Translations under genes and position numbers: made by a program | NCBI GenBank assembly: GCA_015178975.1 | Contig: WHVD01000041.1 | Coordinates: forward strand, 62,001-126,000 | Direction: 5' to 3' | Source of the DNA: Hysterangium stoloniferum | Lineage: Eukaryota; Basidiomycota; Agaricomycetes; Hysterangiales; Hysterangiaceae | Length of the DNA: 64,000 bases | Notes under the pieces: generated by a model | What the model saw: the letters and a program-made list of their open reading frames with translations, nothing else | Database searches by the model: none | What the model was told of the DNA's origin: nothing | Shown: positions 1 to 10,912 of the stretch, one piece after another | Numbering within the stretch: position 1 is the stretch's first letter | How the letters are laid out: every line of letters begins with the position of its first letter

Positions 1-602
1 GTGAAACTACCAATCAGAAATGAGGGATAAATCGAGTGTCAGGCCAAGGGGTCGGGGACCAAGAGTGGGCAAGCACACGCGAAGGCAGATAGCGGAGTAC
101 TTAGTATGAGACTTCTATAGATGTAAAAGGGTATTCTGAGTTGATATTCTGATTGCCTAGTAACTACAACTACAGCAGGTTCATATACAAGTATCAGGCA
201 TCTAAAAAACACTAACTAGGAGAAGAGCGGAAAGCGGTATTGACAAATAAGCTTGACTAGAAATGGGAAGGTTACGATTAGTTCGGAGGCCATGAGATAA
301 CCGATAGCGGAGTTACAAGAAAAGGAAATAGTCCAAGGGTTACAAGTATATTTAGACATATGTGAAACATCAAGTAGAACAGATCATCATAATAAAAGGG
401 ACGTATCAAAGTTTAACCAGATAGTACGAGTATATTTCAATGGGGGCGTAAACGGAGTTTGATCACCACGAAGGCATACATCAGTATTGGGAAGCTGATG
501 GTTTCCAATGTGAAGACTTGAACAATGACTTGAACAATGACTTGAATCGTCGATAGGAGGTGATAACCTTGGGGACTATCAGATTGCGACACGGTCGTAA
601 CA
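1..602. repeat. LTR remnant, family G1 copy 1 (cut by window start)
   Basis: This stretch is similar along most of its length to 60108-60806 and to 62400-62896. Shared blocks include the GTATTCTGAG..GATATTCTGATTGC block near 130-156, the block around TAAGCTTGACTAG near 248-262, and the terminal GTAACAC. All three copies diverge immediately after GTAACAC, which marks an element end; read on the minus strand it starts TGTTACGAC, typical of a Gypsy LTR. The other end lies outside the window. No coding sequence is seen inside. It abuts the tyrosine-recombinase remnant that follows, so it may have inserted in or next to that gene. Confidence 0.7.
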
Positions 603-677
603 CTGGAGAACCTACAGGGCAATACCCAAAAGTGACCACCACACCCTCTGATAAAACTAAAAATACTATTCACGTTG

Positions 678-1302
678 AAAATGTCACTGGATTTGAACAG
701 TGCATTTGATGCCTGCATTTTGGCCATATCAACTTGCGCATTTTGGGGTTTGATGCATTTTGTGGTTTGATGTGTTTTGGGGAGGTCACAGTTTCATCCA
801 GGTCACATTTTGACACCAGGAAGCATTTGAAGTGGAAAGATGCCTTAATTAGCCGAGACAATGACGGCAAGAGGTATGCACGTTTGGACTTACCTTCCGC
901 CAAAACTCCCAAAGTGGGTGATCTCAAGCCGTTTACCTGACTGAGCAACAAGGAGTCTGCCCTATAGAAGCATTGATCAATCTATCGAAGGTCATCCCAG
1001 CCAGACCTGAAGACCCACTGTTTTGCTGGCGAGACAACAAGGGCGAAATAAGACCAATAGTCAAGAAAGCGGCCCTTGAACGAATAAACCTCATTCTTAA
1101 AGTGTGGGGATGGGGAACAGCCTTCGGACATTCATTTCGTATCGGTGGCGCATCATTCTTTTTAGCTCAAGGAGTCAATCCTGAAATTGTGAGGTTAGCA
1201 GGCAGATGGAAGTCACTCACCTATAAAGCATATATCAGGGGCTTTGAACAAATAGCATCATGGCATTTGGAGAACCTTGCGACTAGGATTGTAACTGCCT
1301 AG
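678..1302 (+). pseudogene. Broken tyrosine recombinase (Crypton-like, mushroom type)
   Basis: Three consecutive reading frames together encode the catalytic half of a tyrosine recombinase/phage-integrase-fold protein, as found in Crypton-type elements and in proteins annotated as DNA breaking-rejoining enzymes in mushrooms. Piece 1 (681-750) has a CAFWGLM motif, piece 2 (about 770-930) has FGEVTV and ARLDLPSAKT, and piece 3 (about 935-1302) has GHSFRIGG with the HxxR catalytic pair, then LAGRW (H/W position) and the candidate nucleophile Tyr in KAYIRGF. Two lesions are visible. A 17-base tandem duplication (738-754 and 755-771) shifts the frame, and a second one-base-type shift lies near 930-935, where the frame ends in TGA and resumes in another frame. 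The 5' part is missing next to the LTR. It would have cut and rejoined DNA in the nucleus; it cannot be functional now. Confidence 0.75.
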
Positions 1303-1361
1303 GGTTGGGTAGGCGGCGTAGTCTCGCTGTGTTTAGTAGGCAGTTGTTGTTGTGGGTGAGC

Positions 1362-1447
1362 GGCAAGTCTTCCCATGCATACGTGGAGACCCCCCTACCC
1401 AACCATACAGCTCTCTCCTCTTAGCACGACACATAGATGAAGCTGGA
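1362..1447. repeat. Direct repeat, left copy (about 90 bp)
   Basis: About 86 bases match 1761-1857 closely: both contain GGCAAGTCTTCCCATGCATACG, CCCCCCTACCCAACCATACA and the run ending CATAGATGAAGCTGGA. The right copy has about 11 extra bases (GAGAGCTAAAGC). The two copies are roughly 400 bp apart in the same orientation. I cannot assign them to a named element. Confidence 0.75.
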
Positions 1448-1760
1448 TAGTATCAAGTGCCACACAATCCCTGCGTTGTGGGAGTAGTTCAGCACCCAAC
1501 GTCCAGCCGAGCGTATGAAGGAGTCGCACACCTTTTGTTTTTACTACAACATCTCTGTCAGTACAGTATCCGAGAAAATTGCATTCATTCACACTTTATT
1601 TCCTTAATTCTTTCTGTTTTAATTCACCCACCCACCCTTCCCTTGGGTCAAAAACTTGGACACTATTAAATTTAATTGATTTAGTATATGTTAGATGACT
1701 AGTCTAAATACTAAATGAGAATGAGAGTTGTACTGCGAGAGAGGATCCGCCCTCCCGAGT

Positions 1761-1857
1761 GGCAAGTCTTCCCATGCATACGCAGAGAGCTAAAGCTCCC
1801 CCCCTACCCAACCATACAGCTCTCTCCTCTTAGCACAACACATAGATGAAGCTGGAG
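1761..1857. repeat. Direct repeat, right copy (about 90 bp)
   Basis: Partner of 1362-1447. It ends about 70 bp before the first unit of the 3-kb tandem array. The interval between the repeats (1448-1760) shows no convincing gene. Confidence 0.75.
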
Positions 1858-2249
1858 AGGGAAGACATCTTTGAGCAGAAAACTAATCAGGAATTGTGTC
1901 ACTTTCACATATCTGTTAGTTTAGATGAGTATACAATTGGGGATTGATAGAATTTCAACGACACTAAGCACCCTGGTTGTTGTATATTGCAAACTTCTGA
2001 AATGGGACACATCCAATAGAATATTAAGCTTGCTGTCAAAGTAGTCACAGCTTCTAGTACAGAGAGCATTGCCGAGAGTACAAAAGTTTCCCGCTTAGAG
2101 TCTGGCATCAGTATAATAAACATCTGCTTGAACAACCTTCCGTACCCACACCCCAACACACCTACTAATGCCTCCAAGTAGGAGGTAAAAATCCAAGCCT
2201 TCACCATCACTCCCATCTCTTTCTCGGCATGAGCAAGATTCTCCTTGGC

Positions 2250-2886
2250 CACTGCCGACATCACCCATTCCACTGCCGACATCACCCATTCCACTGCCGA
2301 CATCACCCATTCCACTGCCGACATCACCCATTCCACTGCCGACATCACCCATTCCACTGCCGACATCACCCATTCCACTGCCGACATCACCCATTCCACT
2401 GCCGACATCACCCATTCCACTGCCGACATCACCCATTCCACTGCCGACATCACCCATTCCACTGCCGACATCACCCATTCCACTGCCGACATCACCCATT
2501 CCACTGCCGACATCACCCATTCCACTGCCGACATCACCCATTCCACTGCCGACATCACCCATTCCACTGCCGACATCACCCATTCCACTGCCGACATCAC
2601 CCATTCCACTGCCGACATCACCCATTCCACTGCCGACATCACCCATTCCACTGCCGACATCACCCATTCCACTGCCGACATCACCCATTCCACTGCCGAC
2701 ATCACCCATTCCACTGCCGACATCACCCATTCCACTGCCGACATCACCCATTCCACTGCCGACATCACCCATTCCACTGCCGACATCACCCATTCCACTG
2801 CCGACATCACCCATTCCACTGCCGACATCACCCATTCCACTGCCGACATCACCCATTCCACTGCCGACATCACCCATTCCACTGCC
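2250..2886. repeat. 21-bp minisatellite, 30 identical units
   Basis: The unit CACTGCCGACATCACCCATTC is repeated 30 times without a visible difference from 2250 to 2879, followed by a partial unit. The equivalent place in units 2 and 3 (near 12590 and 15646) has just one diverged unit. Because 21 is a multiple of three, several frames on both strands stay open (plus repeats ADITHST and CRHHPFH, minus repeats SAVEWVM), giving long reading frames that are by-products of the repeat. Perfect identity shows recent expansion or homogenisation, or an assembly estimate of copy number. Confidence 0.97.
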
Positions 2887-4212
2887 GGGGGTCCCACCAT
2901 GGCATCCCCAGTGCCAGCATTGCCTTCCATCTCCCCACCCTCAATTGTACTGCCCCCCCGGTCCTCAATACTGACCCCACCTCCCCTCACTTCCCACACC
3001 CCCATCTCCGCCCTTACTTCAGAAGTTTCCACCTGGAGAGCTCCCCTCGTACCAGGCTTGCACGTCCATTTGCGGATGCAAGGCCCACACCAAGTGTTAT
3101 TCACGCATCAGCCCCTCCACGTCTGGCGACATCTCAAACTGCACCCCATCCGCGCCAACACCCCACGGCACCCCAGGTTGCCCAGCATCCACAGCCTCTT
3201 CCCTCACATCAACTTCCAACACCAACAGGGACTGTTCAACCCACTGTCCCACATTATAAACACTATACATCCCCCTATATATATTGCCAATGCAAATGTA
3301 TGGGAGGATGATTATTCATGAAGCGGGAGAGTAGGTGAGATCGAGTCCTCCATATCATGCATTCTCGATGTTGACAATTTTGCAGAAAGGACTCTCCATT
3401 CGCTGTGTTCAACTAAAGTTCCCATTTATTCTCCATAAAATGTAGATTTCCTCTCTAAAAGTACATTTGCTTGCTATTTCAATCACTGGTTGAAAACATC
3501 TCGTTGTGCTGACCACTCACATATTCAAGAATCATCACCCTTGTGATGAGGGCGCAAACCTTGATTTTATCATTACTTCACTTCTATGATCCCCTGTTTG
3601 GTTGCCTTCACTGAATTAATAACAGTTGCTAACTTGAACCTTGATGGTGGATGTTTGTCATGGTTTACATATTTCGATCGATCGCAAAATTTGTCAAGAA
3701 ATTTGCCCAGCTAGGAAAGACTTTAATTATCATGTCCTTGCACTAGTTCATTGACGATTTCCTTCGTCAGATCCATACATCTGGCCACAAATTAACCGCG
3801 CATTCCGACATTTGCGTGTGCTTTGGTGACAGTGACAAACGAGACTGGGCCAATTTTCTCTTCCTTTCCAAGTTTTCGTACTACAGGGTGTCCTATATAT
3901 ACATCATCCAGCATCTCAGCACAGCATGGCTTGGGAGAAAACCGTCTGAACATTATCTTCATCCGAACCACGTGGAGCTAGTTATCCCATATAGCCAAAC
4001 AACCAAAGATTCATCCCTCCCTGGCCACAAAGAACCCTTTAAATTGCCCTGTGAGTGTTTGCCACCCATATCCTCATGTTCCTATGTTGCCGATTTTATC
4101 AACACTTACACTTGATGTCAGCTGTTTGTCTGTGTGTGGTGGCCAACACAGTGATGCTCTTGAAGCTCAATCAATCACACAATTTCTCAACGACAATGAA
4201 ACCCCTTGACAC

Positions 4213-4502
4213 TAAAGATGTTTAAGTATCCCAGCAGTTAAATGTTTGCTATATTATATAATACCTAAAGACGTTTAAGCACTAAATACATAGATAAGTT
4301 TTGTTTCGTGATGAGGCAATACACATATCACTTACTCTCAGTGGTTAAACGTTCGCTGAGAGATTCCCTAGCTATACTACGCGTATATAATAGTACATTC
4401 AAGAGGAGATTGAACAATACAATGCATTGCATCTTTTCAAGACATTTTGTCTCACCTTTTTCATACACGCGCTTACTTCTGCAATACTCATTATACCTAA
4501 TA
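4213..4502 (-). repeat. Copia 3' LTR (290 bp)
   Basis: Matches 10598-10912 end to end apart from a 25-base internal duplication present only in the other copy. In element orientation it begins TATTAGGTATAA and ends AACATCTTTA, without the usual TG..CA termini. About 17 single-base differences separate the two LTRs, all transitions by my hand alignment. Confidence 0.92.
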
Positions 4503-4512
4503 CTCCTCCTCG
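4503..4512 (-). promoter_or_regulatory. Polypurine tract of the Copia element
   Basis: Immediately before the 3' LTR on the minus strand the sequence reads CGAGGAGGAG, the expected purine-rich primer for plus-strand DNA synthesis in LTR retrotransposons. Its exact abutment to the LTR supports the LTR boundary. Confidence 0.7.
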
Positions 4513-6894
4513 AGTTTTGAAGAGGTAAGTCCTAAACGTCCTGTGTGATGGTAGTGAATGGGTGAGGAGAGTGGTTTTGTTAATATATCCACAATCATTT
4601 GTTTAGTCAATCAATATATGAGTTGGATAGTACCATTTTCGATCAAATGACAAATAAAGTGATATTTCACATCAATGTGTTTCAATCTTCAAATGGCATG
4701 TTGATTTTCAGCGAAGGCGATTGTCCCTTGATTATCTTCAAAAATTGCCATCAGTTCTTCATATATTATATTAAGTTCTTCCAAGAAATGACACGTCCAC
4801 ATAATTTCACGAGCCGCTTCTGAAAGTGCAATATATTCCACTTCTGTGGATGAAAGGGTGACTGTTGATTGCTTCCTCGAAGACCAAGATACTGCTCCTG
4901 AACCTAAAAAAATTGCATATCCACCTGTTGAATGTCTATCATCTGAATATCCATGCAAACAAAGAGCTTGTCCTCCCAATCGAAGCTCGAAATCACAAGT
5001 CGTGTATAAATATTGCAGGATGCGCTTAGCTAAGTCCCAATGCATTCTCGTGGGATTTGATGAATATTGAGATAGTTTGTTCACAGAATATGCGATATCG
5101 GGATGCAATACTGTAGCTGTGAACATCAAACTTCCGATAAGTTCACGATAGGGCAATTTTTCGACTTCATTTCATTCTTCTTCAGTATCTGGACGAATAA
5201 TAGAGGCGAAATCAATTCCAAGTGATATGGGAGTTCAAATTGGCTTGGAATTTTGTATGTTGAACTTCTTTGCTATATTTTTGATATATCCCTTCAGTGA
5301 TATGAATACTGATTTCGATTCAGCATCTCAATGGATACTTGTTCCCAATATCCAATGGGCCTCGCCTTTGCTCAAAATTCCAAATCATTCACGGAATGCC
5401 TTTTCGAGATCTAGGAGCCATTTTTCATCACTTACAGAAGTTGCATCATCCACCCAAAATGCAACTACAGCCCAACTTCCGTCGTCCCATATTTTGAAGA
5501 ATGTAGCACTGTCAAAATCGGAACAGAACCAGGTGAGTTCTTTAACCATAAAATCATATAGCATTTTTCTCCACTTATTGCCTCCCTGTTTTGTTCCATA
5601 TAGAGCCTTCAATAGCAGTAATGCTAAATTCTCCTTTCCGGGTTCTTCAAACCCCTCCAGTTGTTGAACCCAAACTTTTTCTTTCATCGTCCCATGTATG
5701 TAAGTATACCGATTTAACATCGAACTGACGTATAGATGAATTTGTTATTGCTCCCAGTGCCAGTAAAATTCGGAACATTTCCCACTTTATGACTGGTGCA
5801 TATGTTTTGTTAAAATGTAATCCAGGAATTTAACTAAATCCTTTTATGACAATTCATACTTTCCTCTTTATTAGTTCACCATTCTTGTACGATCCACAAC
5901 ACACCGTTCCAGTTTTTAAAACACGTGTTCCTGGCAGCGGTTCTTCAGGTGCACCGAATACATTATGTTCTACCATATTCTTCCACTCCATCTGTCTAGC
6001 TTCTTCCCAAGCTAATCCTTCATCTCCTGGCATATTCAATGCCTCCTCTATCGTTGGATTGCCCAATGTCGAGAAAATGACTGTTACGTTAGAATTTTCT
6101 AATTCTTTTTCTTTGACTGACAATGAACTTCGAATTCCTTCCCGTACTTTACCAGATCTTGTTATTCCACGAGAATAGTCAGGTACATTTGACACTAATT
6201 GAAACTCTTCTCTCATCGTAGTCTCCTCTTTTTCTTCAATAGGTCGAGGACGAGGTGGGATACAGATCGTGAGTCTAGGCTGAGGCTCTTTCTCGGGTTG
6301 CTTTGGAGGTACGCTATTTATATTCCTGAATTGACCTTCATCTCCATAAGGCACCGGTGATGGTAATGTCATCGCATCTTCATGGAATATCGCATCTCGT
6401 ACCTTTTTGATCCTTCTCGTTCCAGGGAACCACACTAAATATCCAGATGAATATGGTTCATACCCAACCATATAACCCATCTTCGAATGTGAGTCCCACT
6501 TCTGATGTCTTTGTTTAGGAACTGCCACACTAACTGGACTTCCAAATATCTGCAAATGTGCTAAATCGGGCTTTTCTCCAGTTATCCTTTCGATAGGTGT
6601 ATGTCCATTGTTTGCACGCAATGGACTATGATTCCTCAAATATGCCATCATTTTGACTCCAATAGACCACAAGAATTTAGGGAGTTTTGATGCATAAAGT
6701 AAGTTTCGTGCACCTTCCACTATTTTCATCACATATAACATTGTTATTGCCCCTTCAGTAATGGTGCGTATACCTCTTTCTGCAACACCATTTTGTTGCG
6801 GTGTATATGGCACCAAGGTAAATAAAGCTATACCTTTCGATAACAGATAACTTCTAAATTCCAAATTTATTAGCTCAGTTCCATTATCCATCTG

Positions 6895-8659
6895 TGAGGT
6901 ATCAGCTTTATCTCATAATTTTCTCTTAATTTTCTTTGAATTTTTTAATATTTTCTCGAATTTATTGTATTTTTATTATATTTTTATTGTGAAATATAAG
7001 GCTCTATTCCTTTTAACTTCACATAATAATAGCATATATGAACTCATATTATGCTATTATATCTTAGTTAATTTATTATAATTTTTAACTAATTATTTAT
7101 ATTTTATTTACTTAGTTATTACCTTTTGGCACCTTGCTGCAGCCCAGTTTGCACATTTTTGAAGTCATGTGACTTATTAGATAAGCCTCCGGTGTCGGGA
7201 TGTCACACAGGTCACGGATGTGACTACCCGAGTCATTATTAGATTCCGCCGACTCATTGTTTGCTTCCGTCCCGGGACTGCGGCCTTGAACCTTCATGTT
7301 CAAGCAAGAGGTTAGAACCCTTGTCTCAGAGAAGGGAATCACATGATAAATAAAGGGTAAATAATGAGTAGAATATGAGGTCATTATGATCTAACTAATG
7401 ACCTCATAAACTAAATAGTTAGCTAATCATTGAGTTATCAAAATGTATATAAGGAGGGCTAAGTTTCCAATAAAATCATCTATCACACACACACATTTTA
7501 CTGCACAGCTCAGAAGCTTATCTAATCATCCTAAGGACAATAATAGCCTTAGTCTGATACACTCACTGCAAGCACCTACACTTGCAGCATCTTGAATCTT
7601 TGTCAGCAACTCTTGGACTTAGCTAATCATCTAAGTTCCCCAGCCTCACAGCTACCCTTTAGGCTTATTAATTAGATAATAAACCTAATAAGTATCTAAG
7701 TATCCTTACTGAAATCCCTGCCAATACTAGATTACTCAAGGCCCAGCCCTAAGTTTATTGAATTAATTAAGTACAAGCACTCAGATAATCCAATACATAT
7801 TATTTTCTCTATTAATAAATTATTTAACACCTTGTTAAATAACTATTAATAGTTACAAATAAGCATACAAGAATCCGAAGCTCTTATATCAAGTCTCTGC
7901 CAAGTTACTGCGCATATATTCAGCTTCCAGCCCCTATTCTCAAGGAATAGTTCTTTTATTTGCTAAAAGAGTCATATATTGTTCTATTGAACCTTTCAAT
8001 AATCAAAATAAGCATTGATTTGAGTTGTTTAAGCTTAATAGCGCAGCTCATTAATCTATCAGTATTTAAATTACTGGACCTTTGCTTGTTTTATTGTTGA
8101 AGCTCTGTGACACTATAGCATATATTGAGCTATTGTCACGAACGTACAAACTCAAATTTCGATAATATTCAATTTAATATTTCTTCGACATTTCTTCGAC
8201 TTTCCTTCGACTTTCTGACTCGATTTCCGACTCGACTTCTGATTCGACTATTCTTCAACAATATCTTCGACAATCTCGAATATCTTCGACTTGTCTCAGG
8301 TTGATGTCATTGATGATTTCACTTTGATATCATATTATCATCATAGGTAAATGATATATGTATCGTATATAAGGGCAATGATAGGAACGAAGGAAGTCAG
8401 TCAGAAAACCTGTATTATATTATATTATTACTGTATTACATAATCGTCGAACTTTTCCAAGTCCCTCTTTGACTTATTTATTCGTGAGCTTCTGTGTCCT
8501 ATCTTTGCCTCGTGCTTTATCAACAGGATGAATTAATACTTCGTCGAATGAGGCATCTTTATTTGATATTGTTGAATATTCTTCAATTGTTTTTTCGACT
8601 TTATTGAGTAAAATTCGATTCGTGACAGCTATCTAAGAGAAACCCCTGAATACATTACA
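6895..8659. repeat. Long LTR (about 1.27 kb) inserted in Copia integrase
   Basis: The insertion splits the Copia integrase between VQGVMT and MDNGTE. On the plus strand it begins TGAGGTATCAGC and ends ATACATTACA, so it has TG..CA termini. CTG is present on both sides, but a clean 5-base duplication is not evident. It contains a promoter-like GTATATAAGGAGGG near 7443 and no protein domain. Length minus the nested 494-bp LTR and its 5-bp duplication is about 1266 bp. I infer a solo LTR of a Gypsy-type element; a miniature element is the alternative. Confidence 0.65.
8134..8627. repeat. Solo LTR (494 bp) with perfect 5-bp target duplication
   Basis: Begins TGTCACGAAC and ends TTCGTGACA, so the termini are inverted repeats of each other. 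It is flanked by GCTAT on both sides (8129-8133 and 8628-8632). Inside are many TTCGACTT-type repeats (8190-8300) and a TATA-like GTATATAAGGGC near 8363. The block TCATAGGTAAATGAT..GAAGTCAGTCAGAAAA is shared with 61376-61710, so the family has a second, more diverged copy in the window. No coding sequence is present. Confidence 0.93.
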
Positions 8660-9302
8660 CTGTCATAACTCCCTGGACCCTCACATTGAATAATGTCTCC
8701 AGTTGAGTTATATATTCCTTTATTTTGCGCACCACTTCCAGCTTGCTTGCTAATGTTTCAACCCATACAGCACAGGAGAAGTCATCAACAACGATAATGA
8801 AATAACACTTTTTGTCAAAACTTATCGTTTCCATAGGTCTAGCAAGATCCATATGGAGTAATTCTCCCAACTTTGTTGCTCTGGTACATCCAGTTTTGAA
8901 TGGGTTTCTGTGCTGTTTACCTTCAATACATGCAATACAGTCAGCTTCAAAACCTTCAATCTCTTCGATTTCCATTCCGGTCGCAAAATGTCGCACAAGA
9001 TTCCTAATAGCATTCATACTCAAATGTCCCAAATGCTGATGCCATCGCATAATATCACATGTTGAACTTGCGGAAAATATCATAGGTACGTCTTCCAACC
9101 TATTTTGTAATTCATCGTCTGATAAATTTGTATATTCGCATACTGGCGGTGACACGGGGATTGTATCCAGCTGGAAAGGGTATACATTACCCCTCTCATT
9201 CACCTCAATGAGTGTACAGCCTGTTGAATCGACAATTGTAGAACCTGTTTTGCTCAACATAATGCGATATCCATCTTTGAAAAACTATGTGGGATTAAGG
9301 AG

Positions 9303-10523
9303 TCACACCTTAACTTCTGGAGTCCATTCGATGTTGGGAATTTCACCTATAAACTCCGGACCATGTTCCGTAACCTTGAAATGCAATGTTCCAATACCTC
9401 TGGCATGAATATAAGTGCCATTTGCCATTTGGATTTTCTTCAGATTTTTATATGCCATAAAATCGTGTAAGTCACACATACTTCGCACATAATGTCCTGA
9501 TGCTGTGGAATCTGGGAAATATTTATGTGGCACACTCTCCTTGCTCAAGAAAAATGTGGATTCGACGGCGGTAAACATTCCCCTACTTGCAACTGAGGGA
9601 GATGGCATATTTCCAGATGAGTTGTTACTTCTATTTTGGTTCTTCCAATTTTCAGATTGCTGAACATATCTTTGTTTTCTTTTAGGACAATCGCTTGCCC
9701 AATGCAACAAATCCCTGCATTCGAAACAACCAGACTGTGGAGCACTCCTCCTGATCTGTGTTCCTTGCGGAATGGCGGCACGACCACAACCCCTATTACG
9801 ATACGCTCCTCGCTGCATACTAATTCCCCTCTGGGGGCAAAACATGGAACCTTCGCCCCTCTGGGCATGAAATGTGGAACCTTCACCATAGCCTGAACAA
9901 ATTTCCTTTTGAATCTCAACTTGACGCAGTTTATTAACTACTTCCTCCACAGTATCAACGTCATAATCGATTGTCGTTGACATTATATCGAAATACTCAG
10001 GTAGGGTACTCATAAATAGGCTGAGGTAGTCAGCATTCGTGATGGCATGACCAGCCTCCAACAATTTAAGTCTGATGGAGTCCATTTGGGATTTATATTC
10101 GATAATTCCTGTCCCGTCGTAACACATACGAACGAGTTTGGAAAGTAGCATCGCACAACTATTGGCCAATCGTGTTCCATAAGTCATCTTCAAAGTTTCC
10201 CATGTATTGACTGGATTACTATCCACCATTATAGCCACCCTGGGCTTGTCTTCAACATGGAGCATTATCTTGCTGTAGGCCCTCTTCTTTCAAAGTTCCC
10301 AGGCCTCTTCGATCTCAAGTTCCTCCATCGTCGGAACCTTCGCGTCTATGTGTATAGGATCCACCAGTTCTCCAGTTACAACCTTCCATTGATTCAAAAA
10401 CTCCAGCACGGTTTTCATACTCATGCTCCAAGTAAAATAATTGTCTTTGCGTAACTTCGGAAAAACTTGGTAAGCACTCCCAGTGCTTATTTCATAATTC
10501 TTAATTTTGTCCAGGGTAATCAT
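9303..10523 (-). pseudogene. Copia gag and protease remnant
   Basis: Two minus-strand frames. The N-terminal Gag piece (10523-10290) starts MITLDKIKNYE and has the NYFTWSMSM motif of Copia Gag (UBN2-type domain). The second (10265-9303) continues Gag (TWETLKMTYG, ADYLSLFMSTLPEY) to an intact CCHC zinc knuckle, CFECRDLLHWASDC, which binds RNA. It then runs into the protease region FPDSTASGHYV, where the active-site DSG reads DST. A frameshift near 10265-10290 separates the pieces. In an active element these proteins package RNA and cut the polyprotein; the altered protease triad argues against function. Confidence 0.88.
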
Positions 10524-10584
10524 TTTGGCGATTCGTTAGGATGGCTCTTTAATTGTTTGCGATCAATATAAAGAACCGGGGCCC

Positions 10585-10597
10585 GGGGCCCATAACC
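10585..10597 (-). promoter_or_regulatory. Copia primer binding site (half-tRNA iMet type)
   Basis: Directly inside the 5' LTR the minus strand reads GGTTATGGGCCCC. Its first 12 bases are complementary to GGGCCCAUAACC, the anticodon arm of eukaryotic initiator tRNA-Met. Drosophila copia and yeast Ty5 prime from an internal cleaved initiator tRNA fragment, and this element appears to do the same. Confidence 0.7.
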
Positions 10598-10912
10598 TAA
10601 AGATGTTTAAGTATCTCAGCAGTTAAATGTTCGCTATATTATACAATACCTAAAGATGTTTAAGTACTAAATACATAGATAAGTTTAAGTACTAAATACA
10701 TAGATAAGTTTTGTTTCGTGATGAGGCAATACACATATCACTTACTCTCAGCGGTTAAACGTTCACTGAGAGATTCCCTAGCTATACTACACGTATATAA
10801 TAGTACATTCGAGAGGAGATTGAACAATATGATGCATTGCGTCTTTTTGAGACATTTTGTCTCACCTTTTTCATACGCACGCTTACTTCTGCAATACTCG
10901 TTATACCTAATA
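10598..10912 (-). repeat. Copia 5' LTR (315 bp)
   Basis: Matches 4213-4502 over its whole length. A 25-base direct duplication (GTTTAAGTACTAAATACATA..) explains the extra length. It abuts the primer site on one side and the GAACAC flank on the other. Confidence 0.92.

Larger units (their letters stand above)
4689..9260 (-). pseudogene. Copia pol remnant: integrase, reverse transcriptase, RNase H
   Basis: Read on the minus strand from 9260 down. At 9260-8655 lies the integrase zinc finger (WHQHLGH..CIAC), then the first catalytic Asp in LLHMDLA and a second Asp in VVDDFS. A 1.77 kb insertion (6895-8659) splits the integrase core just before MDNGTE. The frame resumes at 6891-5854 with DNGTE and QQNGVAERG (catalytic Glu) and runs towards the RT linker. 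Reverse transcriptase is at 5720-5385 (ALYGTKQGG and FWVDDA, replacing the usual YVDD box). The connection/RNase H part is at 5156-4689 (PYRELIGSLM, AVSWSSRKQ, LSSTEVEY). Frameshifts and stops separate the pieces, and the end of RNase H is missing. Confidence 0.92.
4213..10912 (-). mobile_element. Copia (Ty1) LTR retrotransposon, degenerate, nested in unit 1
   Basis: Paired LTRs bound the element at 4213-4502 and 10598-10912. Coding remnants on the minus strand follow the Copia order: Gag, protease, integrase, reverse transcriptase, RNase H. The empty site is preserved in units 2 and 3 (CTTGACACCCCCGGC). Here the left flank is GACAC (4208-4212) and the right flank GAACAC (10913-10918), consistent with a roughly 5-base target duplication that has since changed slightly. 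A primer site abuts the 5' LTR and a purine tract abuts the 3' LTR. The element is itself interrupted by 6895-8659. All frames are broken, so it is inactive. Confidence 0.95.

Noticed and set aside
1945-1975. A UBA2-like string AAGACATCTTTGAGCA near 1866 before unit 1
   Set aside because: It matches UBA2 near 19953 over only about 16 bases, too short to claim a second captured fragment.
2250-2886. CRISPR-like array
   Set aside because: Units are adjacent and identical with no unique spacers, and the genome is eukaryotic.
2229-3321. Long reading frames of 260-399 codons on both strands over the minisatellite, one looking like Cys/His-rich zinc-finger repeats
   Set aside because: They are produced by a 21-base period that keeps every stop-free frame open; overlapping frames on both strands cannot all be genes, and the Cys/His pattern is simply the repeat read in one frame.
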